Positions 1-5,312 of a stretch of 5,312 nt of DNA are shown here, piece after piece. The DNA is taken from assembly GCA_903913345.1 (NCBI GenBank), contig CAIWLA010000208.1, positions 1 through 5,312 on the forward strand, in the 5' to 3' direction. The notes beneath the pieces are model-generated. The model was given only the letters and a program-made list of their open reading frames with translations, searched no databases and was not told the DNA's origin. The first letter of the stretch is position 1. Each line of letters opens with the position of its first letter. The stretch comes from an uncultured Magnetococcales bacterium. Lineage in GTDB: Bacteria > Pseudomonadota > Magnetococcia > Magnetococcales > Magnetaquicoccaceae. Both the position numbers and the translations under genes were made by a program.

Positions 1-5
1 CCCCA

Positions 6-28
6 CTGGGGGAGATAATCTCCCCCAG
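6..28. terminator. Perfect inverted repeat, possible terminator
   Basis: The arms CTGGGGGAGA (6-15) and TCTCCCCCAG (19-28) pair perfectly around a 3-base TAA loop, giving a 10-bp GC-rich stem. On the plus strand a run of seven T (42-48) follows, but 13 bases after the stem, which is too far for a textbook intrinsic terminator. On the minus strand the hairpin lies about 70 bases downstream of the ABC permease stop codon, and the window ends before any T tract could be seen. It could end the ABC operon, end a plus-strand gene to the left, or be a dispersed palindromic repeat. Confidence 0.45.
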
Positions 29-98
29 ACCCCCATATGACTTTTTTTGCAGGAACAGAAAAAACCGACACATGTAAGGGATAATCCGCCTGGACCCC

Positions 99-887
99 TC
101 ACCCCTGGTGTACAGGCAGACCGCGTTCCACGCGACTGACCTGCCAAAGGGCCAAACCCAGACAACCCACCGCCCAGGCCAATGCGACCAGCAGTGCTGT
201 GCGATATTCCGTCTGCTCCAGCAAGACCGATGCCTTCTGGTAAAAGGGGAGACGGATCAGGCGCAGGACATGGGTCACGGGGTTGAGTTGCATAAGCCAT
301 TGCAACCAGGTGGGCGTCTGATCCATGGGAAACAGGGCACCGGACAGCATCCACAGGGGCATCAGGAAAACCGACATGATGGCATGAAATCCGGCGGTAC
401 TCTCCATATTCCAGGCAATCAGAAATCCTAAAGTTGTAAAACCCAAGGCCGCGACCAGTAATCCCAGAAGCAACAAAAGGCCCGACGACCAGTCCAGACT
501 CAGCCCCAGAAAGGGCACCGCAACCAACAGGAGCAGCACCTGTGCCAGGGAGACGGCCATGGAGCCACCGACCTTGCCCAACACGATGGCGATACGGGGG
601 ACAGGTGCCACCAGAATCCCCTGCAACAACCCAAGTGTGCGATCCTCGATGAGGGTGATCGTGGAAAAGATTCCGGAAAAGAGAACCAGCATCAACAAGA
701 TACCGGGGAAAAAATATTCCAGATAGGAGATGCCAGACAATCCGGGAGCACGGAAAGAGGCACTGAAGCCACTGCCCAGAAACAGCCAGAAAAGCAATGG
801 TTGCGCCAAACTGCCGATCACCCGGTGGGGTTGGCGGAAAAAACGGATCAATTCGCGTTTGGCCAGTGACCATATGGGTCGCATCAT
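99..887 (-). CDS. ABC-2 type transporter permease subunit
   Basis: This 262-residue protein is the inner-membrane half of an ABC exporter and would pair with the ATPase encoded just upstream. About six hydrophobic segments are visible (roughly residues 24-44, 58-80, 105-127, 135-158, 168-187 and 230-250), the usual ABC-2/NodJ/DrrB layout and length. Family-like landmarks are the cytoplasmic stretch EDRTLGLLQGILVAPVPR after helix 2 (about 81-98) and the MPLWMLSGALFP segment in helix 5 (about 176-187). The start ATG (885-887) overlaps the ATPase stop codon as ATGA, and GAGG sits 7 bases upstream of it. A second ATG follows directly, so the first residue is uncertain by one. The substrate cannot be read from sequence: relatives export drugs, polysaccharides, haem-related compounds or support copper-centre assembly. 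Confidence 0.93.
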   Translation of the reverse strand: MMRPIWSLAKRELIRFFRQPHRVIGSLAQPLLFWLFLGSGFSASFRAPGLSGISYLEYFFPGILLMLVLFSGIFSTITLIEDRTLGLLQGILVAPVPRIAIVLGKVGGSMAVSLAQVLLLLVAVPFLGLSLDWSSGLLLLLGLLVAALGFTTLGFLIAWNMESTAGFHAIMSVFLMPLWMLSGALFPMDQTPTWLQWLMQLNPVTHVLRLIRLPFYQKASVLLEQTEYRTALLVALAWAVGCLGLALWQVSRVERGLPVHQG

Positions 888-1828
888 GGCAATACCTCGG
901 TGTGTGCGGATGGGCTGGTATGGTGGATAAAGACATCCTCAAGGGTCGGATGCTGGATGCTGATGGATTGAAACCACTCCCTGTCATGCAACAAAAGCTG
1001 TTTCAGCGTCTCCGGGTCGATCCCTGTGATGCGCAGTTCCTGTTCCCGTTGGACCAGATGGATGCCGGGACGCTGTTGTAAAATTGTTTTCAATTCATCG
1101 GCCTCCCTGGTCTGGGTGGTCTGGATGACCACCATTTCCCGTCCCAGTTGATGACAGAGCGCGGCGGGCGTACCGACTGTCAACAGACGACCCTGATGGA
1201 GGATGCCGACCTGATCCGCCTGTTCCGCTTCGGAAAAGAGATGGCTGATCATCAAAATGGTCAATGTCTGTTCGCGACGCAATCGCAGGAGCGTATCAAA
1301 AAATTCGCGACGACTGCCGGGATCCAGGCCATTGGTCGGCTCATCCATCAATAAAATCGGTGGACGATGAAGCAGGGCCATGACGAGTTCGACCCGCCGC
1401 GCCATGCCGCCAGAGAGAGTGGATACCCGATCACGCAGACGGTTTTCCAGGCCGGACCAGACCAGGTCCGATTCCAGACGTTGCTTGAAGGTTGTCGCAT
1501 CCAGGCCATGCAGGTCGGCATGGATGCACAAATTTTCCAGGATGGAGAGATGTTTGTCCAGGGCCGGATGTTGAAAGACAACGCCGAGCAATCGGCGAGC
1601 GGCAGCGGGATTTTCCAGGATGTCCACCCCCCCCATGGTCACCGTGCCGGCACTGGGTCGTGCCAATCCGCACAAAATGCGAAACAGAGTGGATTTTCCA
1701 CCGCCATTGGGACCGGTCAACGTAAAAAGGGTATTCGCGGCAATGGATAAAGAAAACGCCGTCAATGCCTGAAAAGGCGGACGGTGCCGGCGGGGATAGA
1801 TGTGGGTCAATCGCTCGATAAGAATCAT
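884..1828 (-). CDS. ABC transporter ATP-binding protein (DrrA/NodI-like)
   Basis: This 314-residue cytoplasmic ATPase should power the permease encoded downstream. All nucleotide-binding motifs are present in order: Walker A GPNGGGKST (39-47), Q-loop glutamine in VVFQHP (Q86), signature LSGGM (138-142), Walker B ILLMDEP (158-164) with catalytic E163, D-loop GLDP (167-170) and switch histidine H196 in MISH. A C-terminal extension of about 90 residues ends in PTLEDVFIHH, typical of the DrrA/NodI/CcmA-like group with a DUF4162-type tail. The start ATG (1826-1828) puts the first beta strand (MILIERLTHIY) where expected, though its ribosome site is weak (CCAGG close to the start). The gene is first in a two-gene operon and diverges from ctaB. 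A run of eight G (1627-1634, read on the minus strand) lies in the MGGVD codons. The frame is intact there. Confidence 0.95.
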   Translation of the reverse strand: MILIERLTHIYPRRHRPPFQALTAFSLSIAANTLFTLTGPNGGGKSTLFRILCGLARPSAGTVTMGGVDILENPAAARRLLGVVFQHPALDKHLSILENLCIHADLHGLDATTFKQRLESDLVWSGLENRLRDRVSTLSGGMARRVELVMALLHRPPILLMDEPTNGLDPGSRREFFDTLLRLRREQTLTILMISHLFSEAEQADQVGILHQGRLLTVGTPAALCHQLGREMVVIQTTQTREADELKTILQQRPGIHLVQREQELRITGIDPETLKQLLLHDREWFQSISIQHPTLEDVFIHHTSPSAHTEVLP

Positions 1829-1872
1829 GGCCTGGACCGGTTACTATTTTTGAGTGAATGGAGAGATTAGAA

Positions 1873-1901
1873 TTGAAATGTTTCCGCCCACCGTGTAGAA
1901 T
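1873..1901 (+). promoter_or_regulatory. Probable sigma70-type promoter for ctaB
   Basis: TTGAAA (1873-1878) and TAGAAT (1896-1901) are separated by exactly 17 bases. Each hexamer matches the consensus at five of six positions. Transcription would begin near 1908, leaving an untranslated leader of about 55 bases before the ctaB ATG. No comparably good promoter is visible for the divergent ABC operon. The call is by eye only. Confidence 0.6.
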
Positions 1902-1950
1902 GAAAAAGCTGGCAGAAGGGTCAGGATAACCGGTTTTTATCTGTTTGGAT

Positions 1951-1956
1951 AGGGTG
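1951..1956 (+). promoter_or_regulatory. Ribosome binding site that sets the ctaB start
   Basis: AGGGTG is followed by six A bases and then ATG at 1963, a good spacing. The alternative in-frame TTG at 1945 has no purine-rich site upstream. This favours the 284-residue form of CtaB over the 290-residue one. Confidence 0.6.
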
Positions 1957-1962
1957 AAAAAA

Positions 1963-2817
1963 ATGTCATTTTCAAACTACATGGAATTATTAAAATTGAG
2001 AATCGGTGGAATGATCGCCTTGACGGCGGTCGTCTCCTATCTCTCGATGGCGCAACGGGTCAGTTTCTCCCATCTGTTCTGGCTGGCTTTGGCCATGTTG
2101 CTGGGTTCTTCCTCTTCCGCCGTATTCAACCACTGGTATGACCGGGATATCGATCGCCTGATGGAACGGACCGCCAACCGACCTTTGGCCAGACACTCTT
2201 TGCGCAATCCCCATCATGTGTTGTGGCTGGCGGGCGGGTTATTGCTCTCCGGGGTGAGTCTGGCCTCCTGGTCATTCAATCCCATCGTGGCCATCCATCT
2301 GTTCCTGGGTGCCTTTTTTTATGGGGTTGTCTATACGGTTTGGCTGAAACGACGGACATGGATGAATATTGTGCTGGGTGGACTGGCAGGCAGTTTTGCC
2401 ATCATGGCGGGTGCGGCCTCCGTGCAACCAACGCTTTGTGTCCTGCCCCTTTTGTTGGCTCTTGTGCTGTTTTTCTGGACCCCTTCCCACTTCTGGAGCC
2501 TGGCCATTCACCTTAAAGAGGATTACAAAAAGGCAGGGGTTCCCATGTTGCCGGTGGTGATCGGGGAGCATAAAGCGGCTGTATACATATTCACCAACAC
2601 CCTTTTGATGGTATCGGCATCATTCCTGCCCTGGCTCTTTGGCCAATTGGGCTTGATCTACTTGACGGGTGCGATCGTCTCCGGTGCGCTTTTCCTGTTT
2701 GAAAATTGGCGATTGATCTGTCTGCCCACTGGAGAAATGGGGCGACGCAATTTTATGGGATCCATGCGCTATTTGGCCATCCTGTTTATTGCCATTGTGG
2801 CCGATGTCACCTTTTGA
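1963..2817 (+). CDS. ctaB: Haem O synthase (protohaem IX farnesyltransferase)
   Basis: CtaB/CyoE transfers a farnesyl group from farnesyl diphosphate to haem B, making haem O, the precursor of haem A for haem-copper oxidases. The protein is a polytopic inner-membrane enzyme of the UbiA prenyltransferase family, and 284 residues is normal length. The first Asp-rich motif is clear: N56, D60 and D64 in NHWYDRDID, followed by the RT-x-x-RPL element (about 69-75). YTVWLKRRTWMNIVLGG (about 124-140) and the second conserved region, PSHFWSLAIHLKEDYKKAG then VPMLPVV (about 174-199), are also typical. The C-terminal RRNFMGSMRYLAILF stretch fits the last helices. The ATG at 1963 is chosen for its ribosome site; TTG at 1945 would add six residues. 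The gene is probably driven by the promoter at 1873-1901. No other oxidase genes are in the window. The synonym is cyoE. Confidence 0.97.
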   Translation: MSFSNYMELLKLRIGGMIALTAVVSYLSMAQRVSFSHLFWLALAMLLGSSSSAVFNHWYDRDIDRLMERTANRPLARHSLRNPHHVLWLAGGLLLSGVSLASWSFNPIVAIHLFLGAFFYGVVYTVWLKRRTWMNIVLGGLAGSFAIMAGAASVQPTLCVLPLLLALVLFFWTPSHFWSLAIHLKEDYKKAGVPMLPVVIGEHKAAVYIFTNTLLMVSASFLPWLFGQLGLIYLTGAIVSGALFLFENWRLICLPTGEMGRRNFMGSMRYLAILFIAIVADVTF

Positions 2818-2875
2818 AAACCGGAAACGCGCACCCGTCTCACCCCGACTTGATCCTCTGTTCCATGTCCCGACC

Positions 2876-2901
2876 TTCATCCTGGAGAAATCCAGGATGA
2901 A
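2876..2901 (+). terminator. Perfect 11-bp hairpin after ctaB
   Basis: TTCATCCTGGA (2876-2886) and TCCAGGATGAA (2891-2901) pair without mismatch around a stable GAAA tetraloop. The following bases CCTTTTG give only a short T tract, so this could be a weak or leaky intrinsic terminator of ctaB, or an attenuator that lowers readthrough into the cytochrome b fusion. It begins 58 bases after the ctaB stop codon. The loop side contains GGAG (2884-2887) and the right arm contains an ATG (2897-2899) in frame with the fusion gene, so a role in masking an alternative start is also possible. Confidence 0.6.
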
Positions 2902-3025
2902 CCTTTTGATGATCCGGCAACAAACCCCCTTTCTGAATTGGTTTCGGGGGTCGGCTCATCAAGAAGCCTTCCCTGTGGATGGGTTATATGTCAAAATGTC
3001 GGTTTCTTTGTACTGTTCGCATAGC

Positions 3026-3030
3026 GAGGA
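3026..3030 (+). promoter_or_regulatory. Ribosome binding site that sets the fusion gene start
   Basis: GAGGA lies seven bases before a GTG at 3038. This is the best Shine-Dalgarno/start pairing in the open frame and places the start about 20 residues ahead of the recognisable cytochrome b sequence. Competing in-frame starts are ATG 2897 (GGAG nine bases upstream but inside a hairpin) and ATG 2996 (no good site). Confidence 0.6.
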
Positions 3031-3037
3031 TTCGTTC

Positions 3038-4573
3038 GTGGAAATCATTCGGGTTACCTGCAATCACCTCATTCTTCAACTGGAAAAACAGTTTAACTGG
3101 ATATTCGGCAACAGGCTGAATCCACTCTATCATTTAGGCTCATTATCGTTTTTTTTCTTCTGGATCATTCTGGTTTCCGGTATCTATATCTTCATCCCCT
3201 TCGAGACCAGCGTCCTCCATGCCTACCAGTCGGTCGAATACATGACCAGGGATCAATGGTGGCTGGCAGGCATCATGCGCAGTCTGCACCGCTACGCATC
3301 GGATGCGGTGGTGATCACCATTTTTTTTCATCTGTTCCGTGAATTCAGCCGGGACCGGTACCGGGGTGTACGCTGGTTTTCCTGGTTTACCGGCATTCCC
3401 ACCCTCTGGTTTGTGGTTTTACTCGGTATTTCCGGCTATTGGCTGGTTTGGGACATGTTGGCTCAATATGTAGCCCTGGGCACGGCTGAATTGATCGACT
3501 GGTTGCCGGTCATTCCCAGCTCCATGATTCTCAACTTTCTGGACGGCCAGATTTCCGACCGCTTTTTCACCCTGATGGCCTTTTTGCACCTGCTGGGCTT
3601 TCCGGTGGCCCTGGTTTTTATGACCTGGACCCATGTCAGCCGCATCAGCCAGGTCAATATCATGCCGCCCCGTGGTCTGGCCATCGGTTCCTTCATCGCC
3701 CTGCTGCTCCTCTCCCTGCTCAAACCGGCGGTCAGCCACGAGTCGGCCAATCTGGCCCAGGCACCGATGACCCTGCATATCGACTGGTTCTATTTGAACA
3801 TTTATCCCTTCATTGACCGGTTTGGTCCGGGATTGGCCTGGGCGTTTTCCCTCGGGATCACCACCGTTTTACTGCTGTTTCCCTGGCTGCCGCCGCGCCG
3901 TGATCCCCCGTCTGCCCAGGTGGTCTTGCCCCAGTGTACCGGTTGCGGGGGATGTGCCCGGGATTGTCCCTTCGGGGCCGCTTCCATGCAGCCCCGCTCG
4001 GATGGTCGGCGCAATACCCTGTTCGAATCGGTGATTGATCCCTCACTCTGTACCGCTTGTGGCATCTGCCTGGGGGCCTGCACCACCGCCAATCCTTTCC
4101 GCCAGACGGGAGAAACCCTCACCGTTGGCATCGATATGCCCGGCTATACCCTGGATCGGATGCGACAAGAGACCGACCGCGCCCTGGGCAGTCTGGCCGG
4201 CGACCGTTCCATCCTGGTTTTTGGCTGCGAACGGGGGGCCGATCTGGAACAATGTCGCGGGGTGGATACGGCTGTTGTCATCCTCCCCTGCACGGGCATG
4301 GTCCATCCTGCCTTTCTGGACTATGCCCTCCGCAAGGGTGCGGCGGGGGTGGTGGTGACCGGTTGTCGAGAGGGCGACTGTTTCTATCGATTGGGTAACT
4401 GGTTGATAGAGGAACGTTTGGCGGGCCATCGCGAACCCCATTTGTCCCAGCGGGCAGAAAAAGATCGCATCCTGATCGCCTGGGCTGGCCGGGGAGATGA
4501 GGCACTGTTGCAAAGACGGATTGACACTTTCCGATTGGAAAAACTTGTCCATAAGGTTCAAGGCAGATCATGA
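3038..4573 (+). CDS. Cytochrome b / 2[4Fe-4S] ferredoxin / FlpD-MvhD fusion protein
   Basis: This is a 511-residue inner-membrane redox protein, numbered from GTG 3038. The N-terminal part is cytochrome b: helices at about 35-54, 77-100, 117-139, 175-199, 213-231 and 261-283. The haem-ligand histidines are H84/H98 in helix B and H184/H199 in helix D. SLHRYASDA, DRYRG and GYWLVWD are strong cytochrome b landmarks. Six helices place the rest in the cytoplasm. Then come two CxxCxxCxxxC motifs (C300, C303, C306, C310 and C338, C341, C344, C348), expected to hold two [4Fe-4S] clusters. The C-terminal 120 or so residues resemble the FlpD/MvhD delta subunit of hydrogenase-heterodisulfide reductase systems, with LPCTGM (C418) and TGCREGDC (C443, C448). 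It probably moves electrons between quinone/haems and cytoplasmic iron-sulfur partners; direction and substrate are unknown. The frame is open back to 2789, but that extension spans a hairpin and looks non-coding. Its stop overlaps the next start (ATGA). Confidence 0.9.
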   Translation: MEIIRVTCNHLILQLEKQFNWIFGNRLNPLYHLGSLSFFFFWIILVSGIYIFIPFETSVLHAYQSVEYMTRDQWWLAGIMRSLHRYASDAVVITIFFHLFREFSRDRYRGVRWFSWFTGIPTLWFVVLLGISGYWLVWDMLAQYVALGTAELIDWLPVIPSSMILNFLDGQISDRFFTLMAFLHLLGFPVALVFMTWTHVSRISQVNIMPPRGLAIGSFIALLLLSLLKPAVSHESANLAQAPMTLHIDWFYLNIYPFIDRFGPGLAWAFSLGITTVLLLFPWLPPRRDPPSAQVVLPQCTGCGGCARDCPFGAASMQPRSDGRRNTLFESVIDPSLCTACGICLGACTTANPFRQTGETLTVGIDMPGYTLDRMRQETDRALGSLAGDRSILVFGCERGADLEQCRGVDTAVVILPCTGMVHPAFLDYALRKGAAGVVVTGCREGDCFYRLGNWLIEERLAGHREPHLSQRAEKDRILIAWAGRGDEALLQRRIDTFRLEKLVHKVQGRS

Positions 4574-5070
4574 ACAACGCCCTTCGGTATCTCATGCAGG
4601 CCATCTGTTACGCGGCCTTTTGCGCCGTCGTCTTTTATTTTTCCACCGCACCCGCCTACCAGTATCTGGATGCGGACAAAGCGGAAATTTTGATGGCCTT
4701 CAAACATCCCACCCAACGACAGGCCGTCTGTCATCAACGGACGTCCGAGGAGTTGAAGGCATTGCCGCCCAACATGCGCCGTCCCCAGGATTGTCCACGG
4801 GAGAGATCACCACTGATCATCGATGTCTCCCTGGACGGCACCCCCGTGGCACATCAGGCATTTGTTTCGCCGGGTATCCACAAAGATGGTGCGGTTTTTG
4901 TCTATGCCAAATTGTTTATTCCAGCCGGAGAGCACCGGTTGCTGGTTGCGATGCGCGACTCGATGCGTGAGGGATATGACTACACCCTGGAACAGCCGCT
5001 CTCCTTCCGGCCCGGACAGATGCTGGTCATCGGTTTTAATGAAAACGAGGACCGCTTTACCCTGAAGTAG
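4570..5070 (+). CDS. Membrane-anchored protein of unknown function, partner of the cytochrome b fusion
   Basis: I cannot assign this 166-residue protein to a named family. Residues 8-27 form one hydrophobic segment; R6 precedes it and acidic residues (D34, D36, E39) follow, so a signal anchor with a periplasmic C-terminal domain is likely. That domain looks like a compact beta fold: LIIDVSLDG, an AFVSPGIHKDG loop, VYAKLFIPAGEHRLLVAMRDS and a final MLVIGFNENEDRF strand. Two cysteines, C54 (VCHQR) and C75 (DCPRERSP), are spaced for a disulfide or metal site; there is no CxxCH haem motif. The ATG overlaps the fusion gene stop as ATGA, with AAGG six bases upstream, so the two are translationally coupled and probably form one complex. 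My impression that similar proteins accompany such fusions elsewhere is from memory and unchecked. Confidence 0.88.
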   Translation: MNNALRYLMQAICYAAFCAVVFYFSTAPAYQYLDADKAEILMAFKHPTQRQAVCHQRTSEELKALPPNMRRPQDCPRERSPLIIDVSLDGTPVAHQAFVSPGIHKDGAVFVYAKLFIPAGEHRLLVAMRDSMREGYDYTLEQPLSFRPGQMLVIGFNENEDRFTLK

Positions 5071-5254
5071 GGGGCACGGGAAGCAGAGACTGGAGGAGTT
5101 GAAATGTGCCCACGCTCAAGAGCAGGATGATCACAAAAAAGAGCACGTTGCGATGGGAAAAGCGGTGCCCGATGGTCTGCTCAATCCGATCCAGAATCCA
5201 ATCGGCGGCAAAATAAAGCACAATGCCCGCCAACGTATAATATATCATTTCCAT
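5057..5254 (-). CDS. Small two-helix membrane protein, function unknown
   Basis: From ATG 5252-5254 this is a 65-residue protein with two hydrophobic segments (about 3-20 and 36-58) joined by a charged, histidine-containing loop (DRIEQTIGHRFSHRN, about 22-36). The pattern is coherent for a small integral membrane protein but I do not recognise a family. GGA lies eight bases before this ATG, a modest ribosome site; a second ATG two codons later is possible. The frame is open upstream to a TTG at 5311, but that extra stretch is proline- and cysteine-rich and looks like non-coding leader. The 3' end overlaps the convergent 4570-5070 gene by 14 bases and no hairpin separates them. It could be an accessory subunit of the neighbouring redox system, though it is on the other strand. 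Confidence 0.65.
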   Translation of the reverse strand: MEMIYYTLAGIVLYFAADWILDRIEQTIGHRFSHRNVLFFVIILLLSVGTFQLLQSLLPVPPTSG

Positions 5255-5312
5255 TGAGATTTTCCAAAAAAACCTGAAATAAAGAGGGGGTGGACAGGGG
5301 GGTGAGATCAAC

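Noticed and set aside
1367..1750. 127-codon open frame on the plus strand
   Set aside because: It is antisense to the ABC ATPase, which has every catalytic motif. It is a codon-usage shadow.
1945..1962. TTG start adding six residues to CtaB
   Set aside because: There is no ribosome site before it, while the ATG at 1963 has AGGGTG six bases upstream.
2938..2989. Possible promoter (TTGGTT and TTATAT) ahead of the fusion gene
   Set aside because: The two elements are 40 bases apart and no other suitable -35 lies 16-18 bases from TTATAT, so I cannot support it.
2789..3037. Upstream in-frame extension of the cytochrome b fusion, starting within the end of ctaB
   Set aside because: It overlaps ctaB, crosses a perfect hairpin, lacks recognisable domain sequence and has no good ribosome site at 2789. 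GTG 3038 with GAGGA fits the expected N-terminus better.
3419..3778. 119-codon open frame on the minus strand
   Set aside because: It is antisense to the cytochrome b helices and is very Gln/Gly/His-rich, as expected for the complement of membrane codons.
4043..4561. 172-codon open frame on the minus strand
   Set aside because: It lies wholly opposite the iron-sulfur and FlpD region of the fusion gene, whose motifs are unmistakable. The antisense translation shows no domain.
2818..5070. A cytochrome bc1 or b6f operon
   Set aside because: No Rieske protein and no CxxCH-bearing cytochrome is encoded. The cytochrome b is fused to Fe-S domains instead.
5255..5311. N-terminal extension of the small membrane protein from TTG 5311
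   Set aside because: The added residues are Pro/Cys-rich with no ribosome site visible before the window edge. The ATG at 5254 begins directly at the first helix.

Overview
The window looks like bacterial chromosome of a Gram-negative respiratory bacterium, most likely a member of the Pseudomonadota. This rests on a haem O synthase gene, an inner-membrane cytochrome b/iron-sulfur fusion of a kind I associate with chemolithotrophic proteobacteria, and tight ATGA-coupled gene pairs. Base composition is moderately GC-rich by eye and fairly even across genes. I see no mobile element, tRNA, rRNA or CRISPR array. The genus cannot be fixed from the sequence.

Layout. Positions 1-98 are non-coding and hold a perfect 10-bp inverted repeat. 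On the minus strand, 99-1828 is a two-gene operon for an ABC exporter: the ATPase (884-1828) is transcribed first and overlaps the permease (99-887) by ATGA. A divergent spacer (1829-1962) carries a good sigma70-type promoter facing right. It leads into ctaB (1963-2817, plus strand), the haem O synthase needed to make haem O/A for terminal oxidases. A 220-bp gap (2818-3037) contains a perfect 11-bp hairpin. Next comes a 511-residue fusion protein (3038-4573): a six-helix cytochrome b membrane part, then two [4Fe-4S] motifs, then a FlpD/MvhD-like domain. It is coupled by ATGA to a 166-residue membrane-anchored protein of unknown function (4570-5070). A small two-helix membrane protein (5057-5254) lies on the minus strand, its 3' end overlapping the previous gene by 14 bases.

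How the genes may work together. CtaB modifies haem B for haem-copper oxidases. The cytochrome b/Fe-S fusion has the architecture of a quinone-linked membrane oxidoreductase able to pass electrons between cytoplasmic iron-sulfur centres and b haems in the membrane. Its coupled partner would sit on the periplasmic side. No Rieske protein, cytochrome c1 or oxidase subunit is encoded here, so this is not an ordinary bc1 operon. The ABC exporter may take part in oxidase or metal-centre assembly, but that rests on position only. The fusion plus its partner is the most interesting, least described part of the window.
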